Shown here piece after piece: positions 49,520 through 59,048 of a stretch of 64,000 nt of DNA; the first letter of the stretch is position 1, and every line of letters begins with the position of its first letter. The position numbers were made by a program, and so were the translations under genes. The notes beneath the pieces were generated by a model. The model was not told the DNA's origin and did not search any database. It saw nothing but the letters and a program-made list of their open reading frames with translations. The stretch comes from Bacillus sp. E(2018). Its GTDB lineage: Bacteria; Bacillota; Bacilli; Bacillales; Fictibacillaceae. The DNA lies in NCBI RefSeq assembly GCF_005503015.1, contig NZ_SCOL01000001.1:992001-1056000 (forward strand), in the 5' to 3' direction.

Positions 49520-51481
49520 TTGGCTAGTAATAAGTCATTAATGGAGTATAACGATGATGCCATACAGGTGCTCGAAGGTTTAGAAGCCGTTCGAAAGCGT
49601 CCAGGTATGTATATTGGAAGTACGGATGCTAGAGGCTTGCATCACCTCGTATATGAAATTGTAGATAACGCTGTTGATGAAGCTTTAGGCGGATTCGGTG
49701 ATTACATACATGTGAAAATTCACAAAGACAATAGTGTGTCCGTATCTGATGATGGCCGCGGTATGCCAACAGGTATGCACAAACTTGGAAAACCAACTCC
49801 TGAAATTATTTTTACAGTTCTTCACGCTGGCGGAAAGTTCGGTCAAGGCGGTTACAAAACTTCTGGAGGATTGCATGGTGTAGGGGCATCAGTAGTAAAC
49901 GCATTGTCTGAATGGTTGGAAGTAACGATCCACCGTGACGGCAAGACGTATCGACAGCGTTTTGAGAATGGCGGAAAACCGGCAACAACCTTAGAAGTGA
50001 TCGGAAATACACGCAAGTCTGGAACGACCGTCCATTTCAAACCAGACCCGACGATGTTTTCTACGATCAACTATAACTATGAAACATTAAGCGAACGTTT
50101 ACGAGAAGCTGCATTCCTGTTAAAAGGAATCAAGATCGTACTTGAAGATGCTCGTAACGGTGAAAAAGACGAGTTTCAGTTTGATACTGGTCTTGAGGCA
50201 TTCGTGAAATACTTGAATGAAGATAAAGACTCTCTTCACACTGTTGTGAGTTTTGAAGGCATACAGAACGAGATTGAAGTGGATTTTGCGTTTCAGTATA
50301 ACGATGGTTATGCAGAAAACGTATTATCGTTCGTAAATAACGTTCGAACAAAAGACGGCGGAACGCATGAATCGGGTGCGAAAACGGCGATCACTCGAAG
50401 CATCAATGAATATGCTCGTAAAACGAACATGTTAAAAGAAAAAGATAAGAACTTAGATGGATCTGATATCCGTGAAGGGTTAACAGCTGTTGTTTCCGTT
50501 CGAATCCCAGAAGAATTTCTGCAGTTCGAAGGGCAAACGAAGAGTAAGCTAGGAACGAGTGAAGCACGTTCTGCTGTAGATGCTGTAGTAGCGGTTAAGC
50601 TGGCCTATTTCTTAGAGGAAAATCCTGCAATTAGTGAAATGCTCATCCGTAAAAGTATTAAAGCCGCACAAGCACGTGAAGCAGCACGAAAAGCTCGTGA
50701 GGATGCTCGAAACGGTAAAAAGAACAAACGTAAAGATTCCATGTTAAGCGGAAAATTAACGCCAGCGACATCAAAGAATCCTGAACGTAACGAACTTTAT
50801 CTTGTTGAGGGTGATTCTGCAGGCGGATCAGCAAAGCAAGGAAGAGACCGTAAATTCCAGGCGATCCTTCCGCTAAGAGGAAAAGTTATCAATACAGAAA
50901 AAGCAAAGCTTGCTGATATCTTCAAAAACGAAGAAATTAATACGATCATTCATGCCATTGGAGCTGGAGTGGGCTCTGATTTTACTTTAAAAGATGTGAA
51001 CTACGATAAAATTGTCATCATGACTGATGCAGATACAGATGGTGCGCACATCCAAGTTCTATTACTAACTTTCTTTTATCGATACATGAAGCCACTTATT
51101 GAAGAAGGAAAAGTGTTTATCGCACTTCCTCCTCTTTATAAAGTAAGCAAAGGAACAGGTAAGAAGGAAGTCATCGAGTATGCTTGGGATGAGGACGAGC
51201 TTAGAGAAGCACAGAAAAAGATCGGAAAAGGCTACATTATCCAGCGCTATAAAGGTCTAGGTGAGATGAACGCTGACCAGTTGTGGGAAACAACGATGGA
51301 TCCCGATACTCGTACATTGATCCGAGTTAGAATTGATGACGCTGCCCGTGCTGAAAAACGTGTATCTGTCTTAATGGGAGATAAAGTAGAACCACGACGA
51401 AAGTGGATCGAAGAACACGTGGCGTTTGGCATAAACGAAGAAACTAACATACTAGATAACGAGAACTTGTCAGCATTCTGA
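49520..51481 (+). CDS. parE: DNA topoisomerase IV subunit B
   Basis: 653 residues, starting with TTG at 49520 after GAAAGGAG. GHKL ATPase: DDGRGMPTGMHK and GGYKTSGGLHGVGASVVNAL; TOPRIM domain: LVEGDSAGGSAKQGRD and MTDADTDGAHI, plus YKGLGEMNADQLW near the end. With ParC it decatenates daughter chromosomes. The stop is 11 bases before parC, so they form one operon; an LexA-like site overlaps the promoter. Confidence 0.97.
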   Translation: MASNKSLMEYNDDAIQVLEGLEAVRKRPGMYIGSTDARGLHHLVYEIVDNAVDEALGGFGDYIHVKIHKDNSVSVSDDGRGMPTGMHKLGKPTPEIIFTVLHAGGKFGQGGYKTSGGLHGVGASVVNALSEWLEVTIHRDGKTYRQRFENGGKPATTLEVIGNTRKSGTTVHFKPDPTMFSTINYNYETLSERLREAAFLLKGIKIVLEDARNGEKDEFQFDTGLEAFVKYLNEDKDSLHTVVSFEGIQNEIEVDFAFQYNDGYAENVLSFVNNVRTKDGGTHESGAKTAITRSINEYARKTNMLKEKDKNLDGSDIREGLTAVVSVRIPEEFLQFEGQTKSKLGTSEARSAVDAVVAVKLAYFLEENPAISEMLIRKSIKAAQAREAARKAREDARNGKKNKRKDSMLSGKLTPATSKNPERNELYLVEGDSAGGSAKQGRDRKFQAILPLRGKVINTEKAKLADIFKNEEINTIIHAIGAGVGSDFTLKDVNYDKIVIMTDADTDGAHIQVLLLTFFYRYMKPLIEEGKVFIALPPLYKVSKGTGKKEVIEYAWDEDELREAQKKIGKGYIIQRYKGLGEMNADQLWETTMDPDTRTLIRVRIDDAARAEKRVSVLMGDKVEPRRKWIEEHVAFGINEETNILDNENLSAF

Positions 51482-51494
51482 GGAGGTTTAAAGA

Positions 51495-53939
51495 TTGTCA
51501 CTGCTTGAGAAATTTAGAGAGCTGCCGTTAGAAGACGTAATCGGCGACCGCTTCGGAAGATACAGTAAATACATCATTCAGGAGCGTGCATTACCTGATG
51601 CAAGAGACGGCCTGAAGCCCGTTCAGCGCCGTATTTTATATGCAATGTTCGCAGAAGGAAACACGAACGAGAAACCATACAGAAAATCAGCAAAAACGGT
51701 CGGTAACGTAATCGGTAATTATCACCCACATGGTGATTCTTCCGTTTATGAAGCAATGGTTCGTATGAGTCAGGACTGGAAAGTAAGAAATGTCCTGATT
51801 CAGATGCACGGTAACAACGGAAGCATCGATGGAGACCCTGCAGCTGCCATGCGTTATACAGAAGCTAGGTTATCTGCAATTGCTTCTGAACTGCTCCGTG
51901 ATATTGATAAAGAGACCGTAGAATTCGCACCAAACTTTGATGATACTACCGAAGAACCGGTCGTATTACCAAGTCGTTATCCTAATCTGTTAGTCAATGG
52001 ATCAACAGGTATCTCTGCAGGTTATGCGACAGATATACCGCCACATCATCTAGGTGAAGTAATCGATGCGGTTACGATGCAAATTGATAACCCCGACGTT
52101 TCTCTTGAAGAATTAATGACTGTGATTAAAGGGCCTGATTTTCCAACAGGTGGTATCGTTCAAGGTCTCGATGGCATTAAAAAGGCGTTTGAAACAGGAA
52201 AAGGCCGATTTATCATTCGTGCAAAAACGGAGATTGAGAGCTTAAAAGGCGGTCGTCAGCAGATCGTCATTACTGAAGTTCCTTTTGAAGTGAACAAAGC
52301 GAATCTCGTTAAGCGCATGGATGAGTTACGTTTAGATAAAAAAGTAGATGGTATCGCCGAAATACGCGATGAGACGGATCGAACGGGTCTAAGAATCGTA
52401 ATCGAGCTTCGTAAGGACGGTAATGCAGAAGGAATTCTAAACTATTTCTTTAAAAATACCGATCTTCAAGTCTCGTACAACTACAACATGGTAGCGATTC
52501 ATAATAAGACACCGAAACTAATGGGTCTGAAGGCGATTCTTCATTCTTACATTCAGCATCAAAAAGAAGTCGTTACTCGCCGAACACGATATGATTTAAG
52601 AAAAGCAGAAGAACGTTCACACATCGTTGAAGGTTTGATTAAAGCTATTTCGATCTTAGACGAAGTGATAGAAACGATTCGTGCTTCTAAAGATAAACGA
52701 AACGCCAAAGACAACATCATTCAAAAGTTTCAGTTTACAGAACTACAAGCTGAAGCAATTGTTACGTTACAGCTTTATCGTTTAACGAATACGGACATTA
52801 CGACGCTTCAATCGGAAGCTGAAGAATTAGCGAAAAAAATTACGTATCTTCGTTCTTTATTAGATAGCGAGAAAAAGCTGTTTAATGTTATTAAAAAAGA
52901 GATGGCTGAGGTTCAGAAGAAATACGCTGATCCACGTCGAACAATCATTGAAGCGGAAATTGAAGAGATTAAGATCGACATGGAAGTCATGATTCCGTCT
53001 GAAGATGTTATGGTGACTGTTACAGAAGACGGATATGTGAAACGTTCTAGTGTTCGTTCATATAGTGCTTCAAACGGAGAACCGCCAGGCATGAAAGATA
53101 CAGATTCACTTCTGATGGCATCTCAGCTCAACACAACCGAAACGCTACTTATGTTTACGAACAAAGGAAACTACGTTTACCTGCCTGTATATGAGATGCC
53201 TGAGATCCGCTGGAAAGACATGGGGCAGCACTTAGCGAGTCTTGTTGGTCTAGATAAGGATGAAAAACTGATCAAAGCATACCCAATAAAAGAGTTTGCG
53301 GAAAATCAATACCTCATCTTCTTTACGAAGCAAGGTATGGCGAAGAAAACGGAACTCAAGTCTTATAAAGCTACACGATATAACCGTCCATTAATGGCAG
53401 TTAAACTAAAAGCTGATGATGAAGTCGTAGATGTTTCGTTAACAAATGGAGAGCAAGATGTTTTCATTACAACACATTTCGGACTAGGATTATGGTTTGC
53501 TGAAGAAGAGATATCAATCGTCGGGCAAAGAGCTTCTGGCGTTAAAGGAATAAATTTAAAAGCTGGTGATCATGTGGTTAGTGGATTTGCGCTGCCAGAA
53601 GATCCAGAAAAAGCACAAGTTGTTATTGCCACACAGCGTGGTGCGCTTAAAAAGATGAAGATTTCAGAATTTGAAAGAACATCGCGTGCTAAACGTGGTC
53701 TTGTGATGGTAAGAGAGTTAAAATCAAACCCTCATCGTATTGTGGGTATGAAGTTAATTCATGAAGATGGCACACAGTTTGTATTAGAAACAAGTTCAGG
53801 AAAAGTTGAGACGGTTTCTACATCGAACTATAAGCCAGCTGATCGATATAACAATGGTTCGTTCGTAGTGGATACAGGTGAAACGGGGCCGATTACTCGA
53901 ATTAAATCATTGGTTTCAACTGAACAATCAAAAGAGTAG
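51495..53939 (+). CDS. parC: DNA topoisomerase IV subunit A
   Basis: 814 residues, starting with TTG at 51495, eight bases after AGGAGG. The catalytic Tyr is Tyr121 in AAAMRYTEARL; the quinolone region reads HPHGDSSVYEAMVR with Ser82 and Glu86, the unmodified (sensitive) residues. The C-terminal beta-pinwheel of six repeats (e.g. YVKRSSVRSYS) follows from about residue 500. It cuts and rejoins DNA with ParE. Ends with a terminator and a GC-rich repeat element. Confidence 0.97.
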   Translation: MSLLEKFRELPLEDVIGDRFGRYSKYIIQERALPDARDGLKPVQRRILYAMFAEGNTNEKPYRKSAKTVGNVIGNYHPHGDSSVYEAMVRMSQDWKVRNVLIQMHGNNGSIDGDPAAAMRYTEARLSAIASELLRDIDKETVEFAPNFDDTTEEPVVLPSRYPNLLVNGSTGISAGYATDIPPHHLGEVIDAVTMQIDNPDVSLEELMTVIKGPDFPTGGIVQGLDGIKKAFETGKGRFIIRAKTEIESLKGGRQQIVITEVPFEVNKANLVKRMDELRLDKKVDGIAEIRDETDRTGLRIVIELRKDGNAEGILNYFFKNTDLQVSYNYNMVAIHNKTPKLMGLKAILHSYIQHQKEVVTRRTRYDLRKAEERSHIVEGLIKAISILDEVIETIRASKDKRNAKDNIIQKFQFTELQAEAIVTLQLYRLTNTDITTLQSEAEELAKKITYLRSLLDSEKKLFNVIKKEMAEVQKKYADPRRTIIEAEIEEIKIDMEVMIPSEDVMVTVTEDGYVKRSSVRSYSASNGEPPGMKDTDSLLMASQLNTTETLLMFTNKGNYVYLPVYEMPEIRWKDMGQHLASLVGLDKDEKLIKAYPIKEFAENQYLIFFTKQGMAKKTELKSYKATRYNRPLMAVKLKADDEVVDVSLTNGEQDVFITTHFGLGLWFAEEEISIVGQRASGVKGINLKAGDHVVSGFALPEDPEKAQVVIATQRGALKKMKISEFERTSRAKRGLVMVRELKSNPHRIVGMKLIHEDGTQFVLETSSGKVETVSTSNYKPADRYNNGSFVVDTGETGPITRIKSLVSTEQSKE

Positions 53940-53967
53940 CGCTTGCTGCTCTTTTCTTCTTTTTTTG
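53931..53967 (+). terminator. intrinsic terminator of parEC
   Basis: AAGAGTAGC at about 53932-53940 pairs with GCTGCTCTT at about 53944-53952 (one G-U pair) and is followed by a long T-rich tract. It overlaps the parC stop. Confidence 0.75.
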
Positions 53968-53993
53968 GAAGTTTGAAAACTGTGGAGTTCTTA

Positions 53994-54129
53994 GAAGTGG
54001 TTGATTTCCGTTCCAGGATGCTCGCTTTCCGGGGGGCGTGCGGTGAGCCACCTCGACACTTTGTGTCCTTAGGTGTCTCACCTGTCCCGCTGATCCCCCA
54101 GGAGTCTCGCACCTTTCACTCCAATCACC
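53994..54129. repeat. GC-rich self-complementary intergenic element
   Basis: About 135 bases much richer in G+C than their surroundings. A nested hairpin is clear: GTGAG (54043-54047) pairs with CTCAC (54077-54081), CACCT (54049-54053) with AGGTG (54071-54075), GACAC (54055-54059) with GTGTC (54063-54067) around a TTT loop. Outside it a G-rich run (GGGGGG at 54031) faces CCCCC (about 54095). The segment beginning TTGATTTCCGTTCCAGG resembles, from memory, a repeat scattered between genes in many Bacillus chromosomes. Only one copy is in this window. Confidence 0.65.
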
Positions 54130-54241
54130 TTTTTCAATGAAGAAATAAAAGATAAAAACGATTAGAGCTATTATTTGTTTGTAAAGAGAAGGAAAGATTA
54201 ATTGGAAAAGTACACAACCAGAGAAATGAGAGATTCATAAC
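54130..54241. other. short leader region before the membrane hydrolase gene
   Basis: 112 bases following the repeat element; AT-rich, no strong signals beyond a possible RBS. Nothing else seen. Confidence 0.45.
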
Positions 54242-54748
54242 ATGAAGAGCAACACACATTTACTTGGAGGCGTTGTAGGAGGGGCTGCTTATAAAGCATT
54301 TACCGATGTGCCTCCGGAGACTCTGCAGCATGAACTGACTTTTTTTGGTGCGGCTGTTCTTGGCAGCTTACTTCCTGATCTTTGCCATCCAGGGTCATAC
54401 TTAGGGAAGAAAACGGTTTTTCTTTCAAAAACAATTTCTAAGACATTTGGTCATCGTACGATTACTCATAGTTGGATTATGATTTTAGTATTATTTTTAT
54501 TGCCACAATGGATAGACTGGCAATTTGAAGAAAGTTTAAGTATCGGATTGGTGGTAGGGGTACTTTCACACCTTATTTTAGATGCTGCAACATCTAGAGG
54601 TATTCAGCTTCTGTATCCGCTACCTATTCGTTTTCGTTTTCCTTTCTATACGAAAACGGGTTCAAAAACAGAAACAAATATAGCGTCATTACTCGGATTG
54701 TTAGCTGCAATCTTAATGATTCATCTATATATCGTGTCCTTGTTTTAA
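54242..54748 (+). CDS. membrane-bound metal-dependent hydrolase, YdjM/DUF457 family
   Basis: 168 residues. The start THLLGGVVGGAAYKAF, the SLLPDLCHPGS and the FGHRTITHSWI segments, with His and Asp in each, match YdjM-like membrane proteins believed to be metal-dependent hydrolases. Four membrane segments. In Escherichia coli the YdjM gene is LexA-controlled; nothing similar is visible here. Convincing RBS is lacking. Activity unknown. Confidence 0.85.
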   Translation: MKSNTHLLGGVVGGAAYKAFTDVPPETLQHELTFFGAAVLGSLLPDLCHPGSYLGKKTVFLSKTISKTFGHRTITHSWIMILVLFLLPQWIDWQFEESLSIGLVVGVLSHLILDAATSRGIQLLYPLPIRFRFPFYTKTGSKTETNIASLLGLLAAILMIHLYIVSLF

Positions 54749-54832
54749 AGCAAGAACATAAAAACGAGTTTAATTTACTGCCTCAATGGTAATACAACAA
54801 ATGTACACACAAAATTGAGGAGTGGTTAAATA

Positions 54833-55345
54833 ATGGCTAAAATTGCAACAGTACTCGCAAATATGTTTGAAGATGTAGAATATACGGAACCAGCAAAAGC
54901 GTTTCGTGAAGCTGGCCATGAGGTAACCGTTATCGGCTCAGAAAAAGGTGCTACACTTGAAGGCAAGCAAAAGGAAGCACAAGTAACAACGAATGCTGCA
55001 ATCTCAGAAGTGTCACCTGAAGATTATGACGCTCTTTTCATTCCAGGTGGATTCTCACCTGATATCTTAAGAGGTGATGATCAATTCGTAAAGTTTACGA
55101 AGCATTTTGCTGATGAAGGGAAACCGGTATTTGCAATCTGTCATGGGCCGCAGCTCTTGATTTCTGCAGAGGTTCTAAATGGCAGACACATTACAGGGTA
55201 TAAGTCCATTCATGTTGATTTGAAGAATGCCGGAGCAACAGTAAAGGATGAAGAAGTAGTCGTGTGTGGAGGCAATCTAGTAACAAGTCGTCAACCCGAG
55301 GACATTCCAGCTTTTATTCGCGAATCCTTAAAAACTTTACAATAA
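54833..55345 (+). CDS. DJ-1/PfpI family protein (type 1 glutamine amidotransferase-like)
   Basis: 170 residues. The nucleophile elbow AICHGPQLLI with Cys around residue 103, the acidic residue in LFIPGGFSPD, and VVCGGNLVTSRQPEDIPAFI are those of the PfpI/YfkM group. They act as protease- or glyoxalase-like stress proteins in the cytoplasm. Start after GAGGAGTGG. Followed by a strong terminator, so monocistronic. Confidence 0.92.
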   Translation: MAKIATVLANMFEDVEYTEPAKAFREAGHEVTVIGSEKGATLEGKQKEAQVTTNAAISEVSPEDYDALFIPGGFSPDILRGDDQFVKFTKHFADEGKPVFAICHGPQLLISAEVLNGRHITGYKSIHVDLKNAGATVKDEEVVVCGGNLVTSRQPEDIPAFIRESLKTLQ

Positions 55346-55360
55346 TATTTTGGATAGAAG

Positions 55361-55392
55361 TACCGTCTAGAATTTAATTCTAGACGGTTTTT
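55361..55392 (+). terminator. intrinsic terminator
   Basis: ACCGTCTAGAATT pairs perfectly with AATTCTAGACGGT across two bases, followed by TTTT. Confidence 0.88.
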
Positions 55393-55460
55393 CATGTGTT
55401 GAAACTAAAATCAGCACAAAGCGTACAATAGGTATGAAAATATAGATGGGATGAAGGACT

Positions 55461-56282
55461 ATGGAATCAAAAGAGTTTTTATTAAAAGAACTTCAACAAA
55501 TCGAGAAATGGGAGAAAGATCAAAAAGGCTTGTGGTTCTGGGAGCGAATCACTCGGCTGCCGTTCAAGCTGCTAGATAAAGTGACACCTAAGTTTATTCA
55601 AAATAAAATTGGGACACTTCTCGATGAAATTGGTGGTTACATACAAAACGGTGGTCAATATCTATCTAAAGAGAAATCTGTATTTCAGTTCTTCGAAAAA
55701 CAAACAGGTAGAACGATTCAAGAGTTAGAAGAATTTAAAACAATACCAGTGGAAGAAATGAAAAGCGTTTCATTGGAGCTAGCTAACAAACGAAAAGATG
55801 CAGCAACACTTCAAGGAGCTAGTACTGGGATTGGAGGTATCTTCACACTAGCCATTGATATACCTGCTATATTAGCAATCTCTTTAAAGACCTTACAAGA
55901 GATCGCGATCATACACGGGTATGATCCAAACGATAAAGAAGAACGAGTCTATATCCTAAAATGCCTTCAATTCTCTACTTCTGATTATGTAGGTAAAGAA
56001 GCGATTCTTAATGATCTTGCGGCAATCAGTGAGGACGAGATGAAATCAAGAGAAGTGATTTCTCAAATACAAGGTTGGCGGGAAGTCACTTTAACCTTTA
56101 CAGAGTCATTTGGCTGGAAAAAACTATTTCAGATGGTACCTATTGCAGGGATACTCTTTGGCGCTTTCGCGAATCGTTCCATGATCAATGATCTTGCTGA
56201 AACAGGAACCATGCTTTATCAAAAAAGAAGAATTGTAGAAAGGTTAAATAGTGATACCCTCCCTACTATTGAATCGAAGTAA
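55461..56282 (+). CDS. EcsC family protein
   Basis: 273 residues with a central hydrophobic region (TGIGGIFTLAIDIPAILAIS) and a C-terminal helix pair (LFQMVPIAGILFGAFANRS), the layout of EcsC-like proteins. EcsC is the third gene of the ecs ABC-transporter locus in Bacillus, but isolated paralogs such as this one are common and their role is unknown. No ecsAB lies here. Start ATG after GGGATGAAGG. A terminator follows. Confidence 0.85.
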   Translation: MESKEFLLKELQQIEKWEKDQKGLWFWERITRLPFKLLDKVTPKFIQNKIGTLLDEIGGYIQNGGQYLSKEKSVFQFFEKQTGRTIQELEEFKTIPVEEMKSVSLELANKRKDAATLQGASTGIGGIFTLAIDIPAILAISLKTLQEIAIIHGYDPNDKEERVYILKCLQFSTSDYVGKEAILNDLAAISEDEMKSREVISQIQGWREVTLTFTESFGWKKLFQMVPIAGILFGAFANRSMINDLAETGTMLYQKRRIVERLNSDTLPTIESK

Positions 56283-56294
56283 ATAGAATAGATG

Positions 56295-56336
56295 AAAAAA
56301 GACATTTCTATACTCTTTAAGATATGTCTTTTTTTA
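56295..56336 (+). terminator. intrinsic terminator
   Basis: AAAAAGACAT pairs with ATGTCTTTTT across a long loop of about 16 bases, followed by a T run; it follows the EcsC gene. Confidence 0.65.
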
Positions 56337-56467
56337 GTGGTCTACTATCATACAACTTATAAACGGATTTCCGTTTTGAAGGACTAATGAACGTGTATGT
56401 GGAAAAATACATGTAATGCAAAAAAGAAATATATGTAAATAGTAGAACGTAAGCAGGTGACGAGAAC

Positions 56468-56701
56468 ATGGAACACATTGATAAAAGAAACCGGTTGGAA
56501 GAAAAACCTTTTAGTTATCGAGAAACAAAAGGTCAAAACGTATTTGTAGATTATTACGGAAAACAAGTGAAAATTCTAAGAGGAAAAGAAGCAGAAAAGT
56601 TTTTACATCGAATAAGAGCAGCTGAAAGTGAAATGGCAGAACAGTTGATTATGGCTAAAATAACTGGGAATTTCAAAAGGGGGAATGAACGACAATCATG
56701 A
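56468..56701 (+). CDS. small basic protein, unrecognised
   Basis: 77 residues, mostly charged, beginning EHIDKRNRLEEKPFSYRE, with one central beta-like stretch VFVDYYGKQVKILRG and a helix EAEKFLHRIRAAESEMAEQ. No Cys or membrane segment. RBS is GCAGGTGACGAG. Located between the EcsC gene and the amidase. A nucleic-acid-binding or regulator-like role is possible from charge only; not recognised. Confidence 0.7.
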   Translation: MEHIDKRNRLEEKPFSYRETKGQNVFVDYYGKQVKILRGKEAEKFLHRIRAAESEMAEQLIMAKITGNFKRGNERQS

Positions 56702-56784
56702 CATGACTTCAATTCCTTGATGTGCACAAATTCTATTAAACAATGATTGTAAAGCATTCTCTTAAAAGTTCAGGAGTGAAGTAG

Positions 56785-58278
56785 ATGAAGGGATTCAACT
56801 TCAAAAATCATGATGGATTAGGACTTGCTGAGTTGGTCAAAAAGAAAGAAGTTCAGCCCATTGAATTAGTTGAAGAGTCTATTAAAAGAATTGAGACATT
56901 AAATCCGAAAATTAACGCGGTTATTCACATGATGTTTGAAAAAGCGCGAGTGATGGCCGCCAATGAACAAAAAGGACTCTTTGCTGGTGTACCAACTCTG
57001 TTGAAGAATATATCTCAAGAGGTGGAAGGTGAGCCGATTACTGCAGGTTCTAAAGCTTTTCTTTCTTACCGAGCAAAATCGGATACTGAATATGTCCGAA
57101 GGTTAAGAAAAGCAGGTGTTTTATTTCTAGGACAAACAAACGTACCGGAGTTTGCATTGGTCGCTTATACAGAACCTGTCCAATACGGACCAACACACAA
57201 TCCGTGGAACTTGAACCATACGCCAGGAGGATCAAGTGGAGGCTCAGCAGCTGCAGTCGCTTCTGGTATGGTGCCTTTTGCTGGTGCGAATGACGGGGGA
57301 GGTTCTATCCGGATTCCAGCATCTTATTGTGGCTTGTTTGGATTAAAACCAACAAGAGGCAGAACCCCAGTCGGACCTAACCTTGGCCGTTCATGGCAAG
57401 GAGCATCAGCTGAACACGTTATAACACGAACCGTTAGAGATAGTGCAGCGATGCTTGATCAATTGCATGGCCATGAAAAGGCAGGTGCCTTTCATACGCC
57501 AACATTTGAAGGCAGTTTCCTTAACGCAGCAAGCACCCCACTAAATCGAACGTTAAGAATTGCTTATTCTGTCTCATCTCCTATCGGAACTGAGGTCCAT
57601 TCTGAATGTCGGGATGCTGTTATAAAGTCTGCAAAATTATTAGAGTCTATGGGACACAAAGTAGCAGAAGTTGATGCACCTGTTGATGGAAAAAAGTTAG
57701 TGAAGAGTTATCTCATGATGTACTTTGGAGAAACGGCTGCCACTATAACATCGCTGGAAAGTATTCTGGGTCGGAAAGCAACTTACAAGGATGTAGAACC
57801 TTCTACTTGGCTGCTTGGTTTGCTCGGGAAAGCAACTTCAGCAGAAGAATTTGTACTCAGTATTAGAGAATGGGATAAAGCCGCTCTCCAAATGGAGACC
57901 TTTCATGAAACGTATGATCTCTATATTACGCCAACCACTGCCTTTCCTCCGGCTAAGATTGGAGAGCTTCAGCCAACACCTTCAGAACAATTTCTTATAC
58001 GTACTGTAGGTCAGATCGGGTTAGGAGGCTTATTAAAGAAGGCTGGAATCGTCGATCAGATTGCTCGAAAAAATCTAGCTCGAACTCCTTTTACTCAATT
58101 AGCGAATCTGACTGGACAACCAGCTATGAGTGTTCCACTTCATCTAACAGAGGACGGACTACCCATCGGCGTACAGTTCATGGCAGCTAGAGGGCAGGAG
58201 AGTTTGTTGCTGCAAATTGCTGGAGAACTTGAACAAACCGATCATTGGATAGATATACGTCAAAATCCGTTGTTTTAA
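56785..58278 (+). CDS. amidase family protein (amidase signature)
   Basis: 497 residues. The amidase-signature serine-rich loop [16 protein letters not shown] carries the nucleophile and the bridging Ser, and a Lys in LLKNI acts as base (Ser-cisSer-Lys triad). Typical for amide hydrolases acting on small amides or peptides. The C-terminal region ends with the conserved [20 protein letters not shown]. Start ATG after CAGGAGTG. No tRNA amidotransferase partners (gatB, gatC) adjoin, so this is not GatA. Confidence 0.92.
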   Translation: MKGFNFKNHDGLGLAELVKKKEVQPIELVEESIKRIETLNPKINAVIHMMFEKARVMAANEQKGLFAGVPTLLKNISQEVEGEPITAGSKAFLSYRAKSDTEYVRRLRKAGVLFLGQTNVPEFALVAYTEPVQYGPTHNPWNLNHTPGGSSGGSAAAVASGMVPFAGANDGGGSIRIPASYCGLFGLKPTRGRTPVGPNLGRSWQGASAEHVITRTVRDSAAMLDQLHGHEKAGAFHTPTFEGSFLNAASTPLNRTLRIAYSVSSPIGTEVHSECRDAVIKSAKLLESMGHKVAEVDAPVDGKKLVKSYLMMYFGETAATITSLESILGRKATYKDVEPSTWLLGLLGKATSAEEFVLSIREWDKAALQMETFHETYDLYITPTTAFPPAKIGELQPTPSEQFLIRTVGQIGLGGLLKKAGIVDQIARKNLARTPFTQLANLTGQPAMSVPLHLTEDGLPIGVQFMAARGQESLLLQIAGELEQTDHWIDIRQNPLF

Positions 58279-58293
58279 ATACTACGATTACGC

Positions 58294-58325
58294 AACCGTT
58301 TAGCTATGGCTAGGCGGTTTTTTTG
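58294..58325 (+). terminator. intrinsic terminator
   Basis: AACCGTTTAGC pairs with GCTAGGCGGTT over a four-base loop (mismatches allowed), followed by seven T. It ends the amidase transcript. Confidence 0.78.
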
Positions 58326-58432
58326 GCGAAATCATGTCTTTTTATTCACATAAGTGACGAGTACTTGTTCATACAATGAAAGTGGTGCTTCGCTCTTTTT
58401 TACTTTAAAACACTATAGAAGGAGGTAACGTG

Positions 58433-58990
58433 ATGAAGACGATACTTACATCATTGAATGTTTTGGATTCCATCAACAACAATCCTTCAAAAGAAGATCT
58501 CAAAACAGCCCTTTTATCATTAGATATTGAACATGAGGATATTAAAACAGAACTGAAAATCTCAAAGAATAAGCCTTATTATAGAAAGCTTTTATATCAG
58601 AACAAAGATGTAGAATTACTAGTAATGAATTGGTCTCAACTAGAGTGTGCTCCCCACGATCACGGATCTTCACAAGGATGGATCAAAGTACTTAATGGTT
58701 CATCTGAGAACACGGTTTATGAAATCAATGAAACGGGGCTGCCCTCTGAATTATTTACAAAGACTCACAAAAAGGGCCAAATGTTTTATGCACCTAAAGA
58801 TGGAGTTCATAAGATGAAGGCTGAAGAAAAAAGCGATCTTGTCACACTTCACCTTTATTCTCCTCCAATCAGTGGTATGAAGGTATATGATCTTGAAAAG
58901 TGTTCAGTTTGTGTGGTCTCTGATGATTGTGGAGCATGGTGGCCAGATGAGCAGCGCCAAAAGTTAAAAGAAATACAGTTGAATAGATAA
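58433..58990 (+). CDS. cysteine dioxygenase, type I
   Basis: 185 residues from the ATG at 58433, seven bases after AGGAGG. The cupin metal motif CAPHDHGSSQGWIKVLNG supplies two iron-binding His and HLYSPP supplies the third. The mammalian-type thioether-linked Cys lies in a different part and is not evident here. The enzyme oxidises cysteine to cysteine sulfinate with O2, feeding sulfur or taurine-like pathways. Followed by a terminator and convergent to the hydroxylase gene. Confidence 0.9.
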   Translation: MKTILTSLNVLDSINNNPSKEDLKTALLSLDIEHEDIKTELKISKNKPYYRKLLYQNKDVELLVMNWSQLECAPHDHGSSQGWIKVLNGSSENTVYEINETGLPSELFTKTHKKGQMFYAPKDGVHKMKAEEKSDLVTLHLYSPPISGMKVYDLEKCSVCVVSDDCGAWWPDEQRQKLKEIQLNR

Positions 58991-58996
58991 AAAGAG

Positions 58997-59035
58997 GAAA
59001 GTCCAATCAAGCTTTAGCTTTGATTGGACTTTTTC
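58997..59035. terminator. bidirectional terminator
   Basis: AAAGTCCAATCAA at 58998-59010 pairs with TTGATTGGACTTT at 59020-59032, with T run. It separates the dioxygenase from the convergent hydroxylase gene. Confidence 0.88.
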
Positions 59036-59048
59036 TGTTCCATCCTTT

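Noticed and set aside
53943..54140. Plus-strand ORF across the GC-rich element
   Set aside because: Product has no recognisable domain; the region is explained by the terminator and self-complementary repeat.
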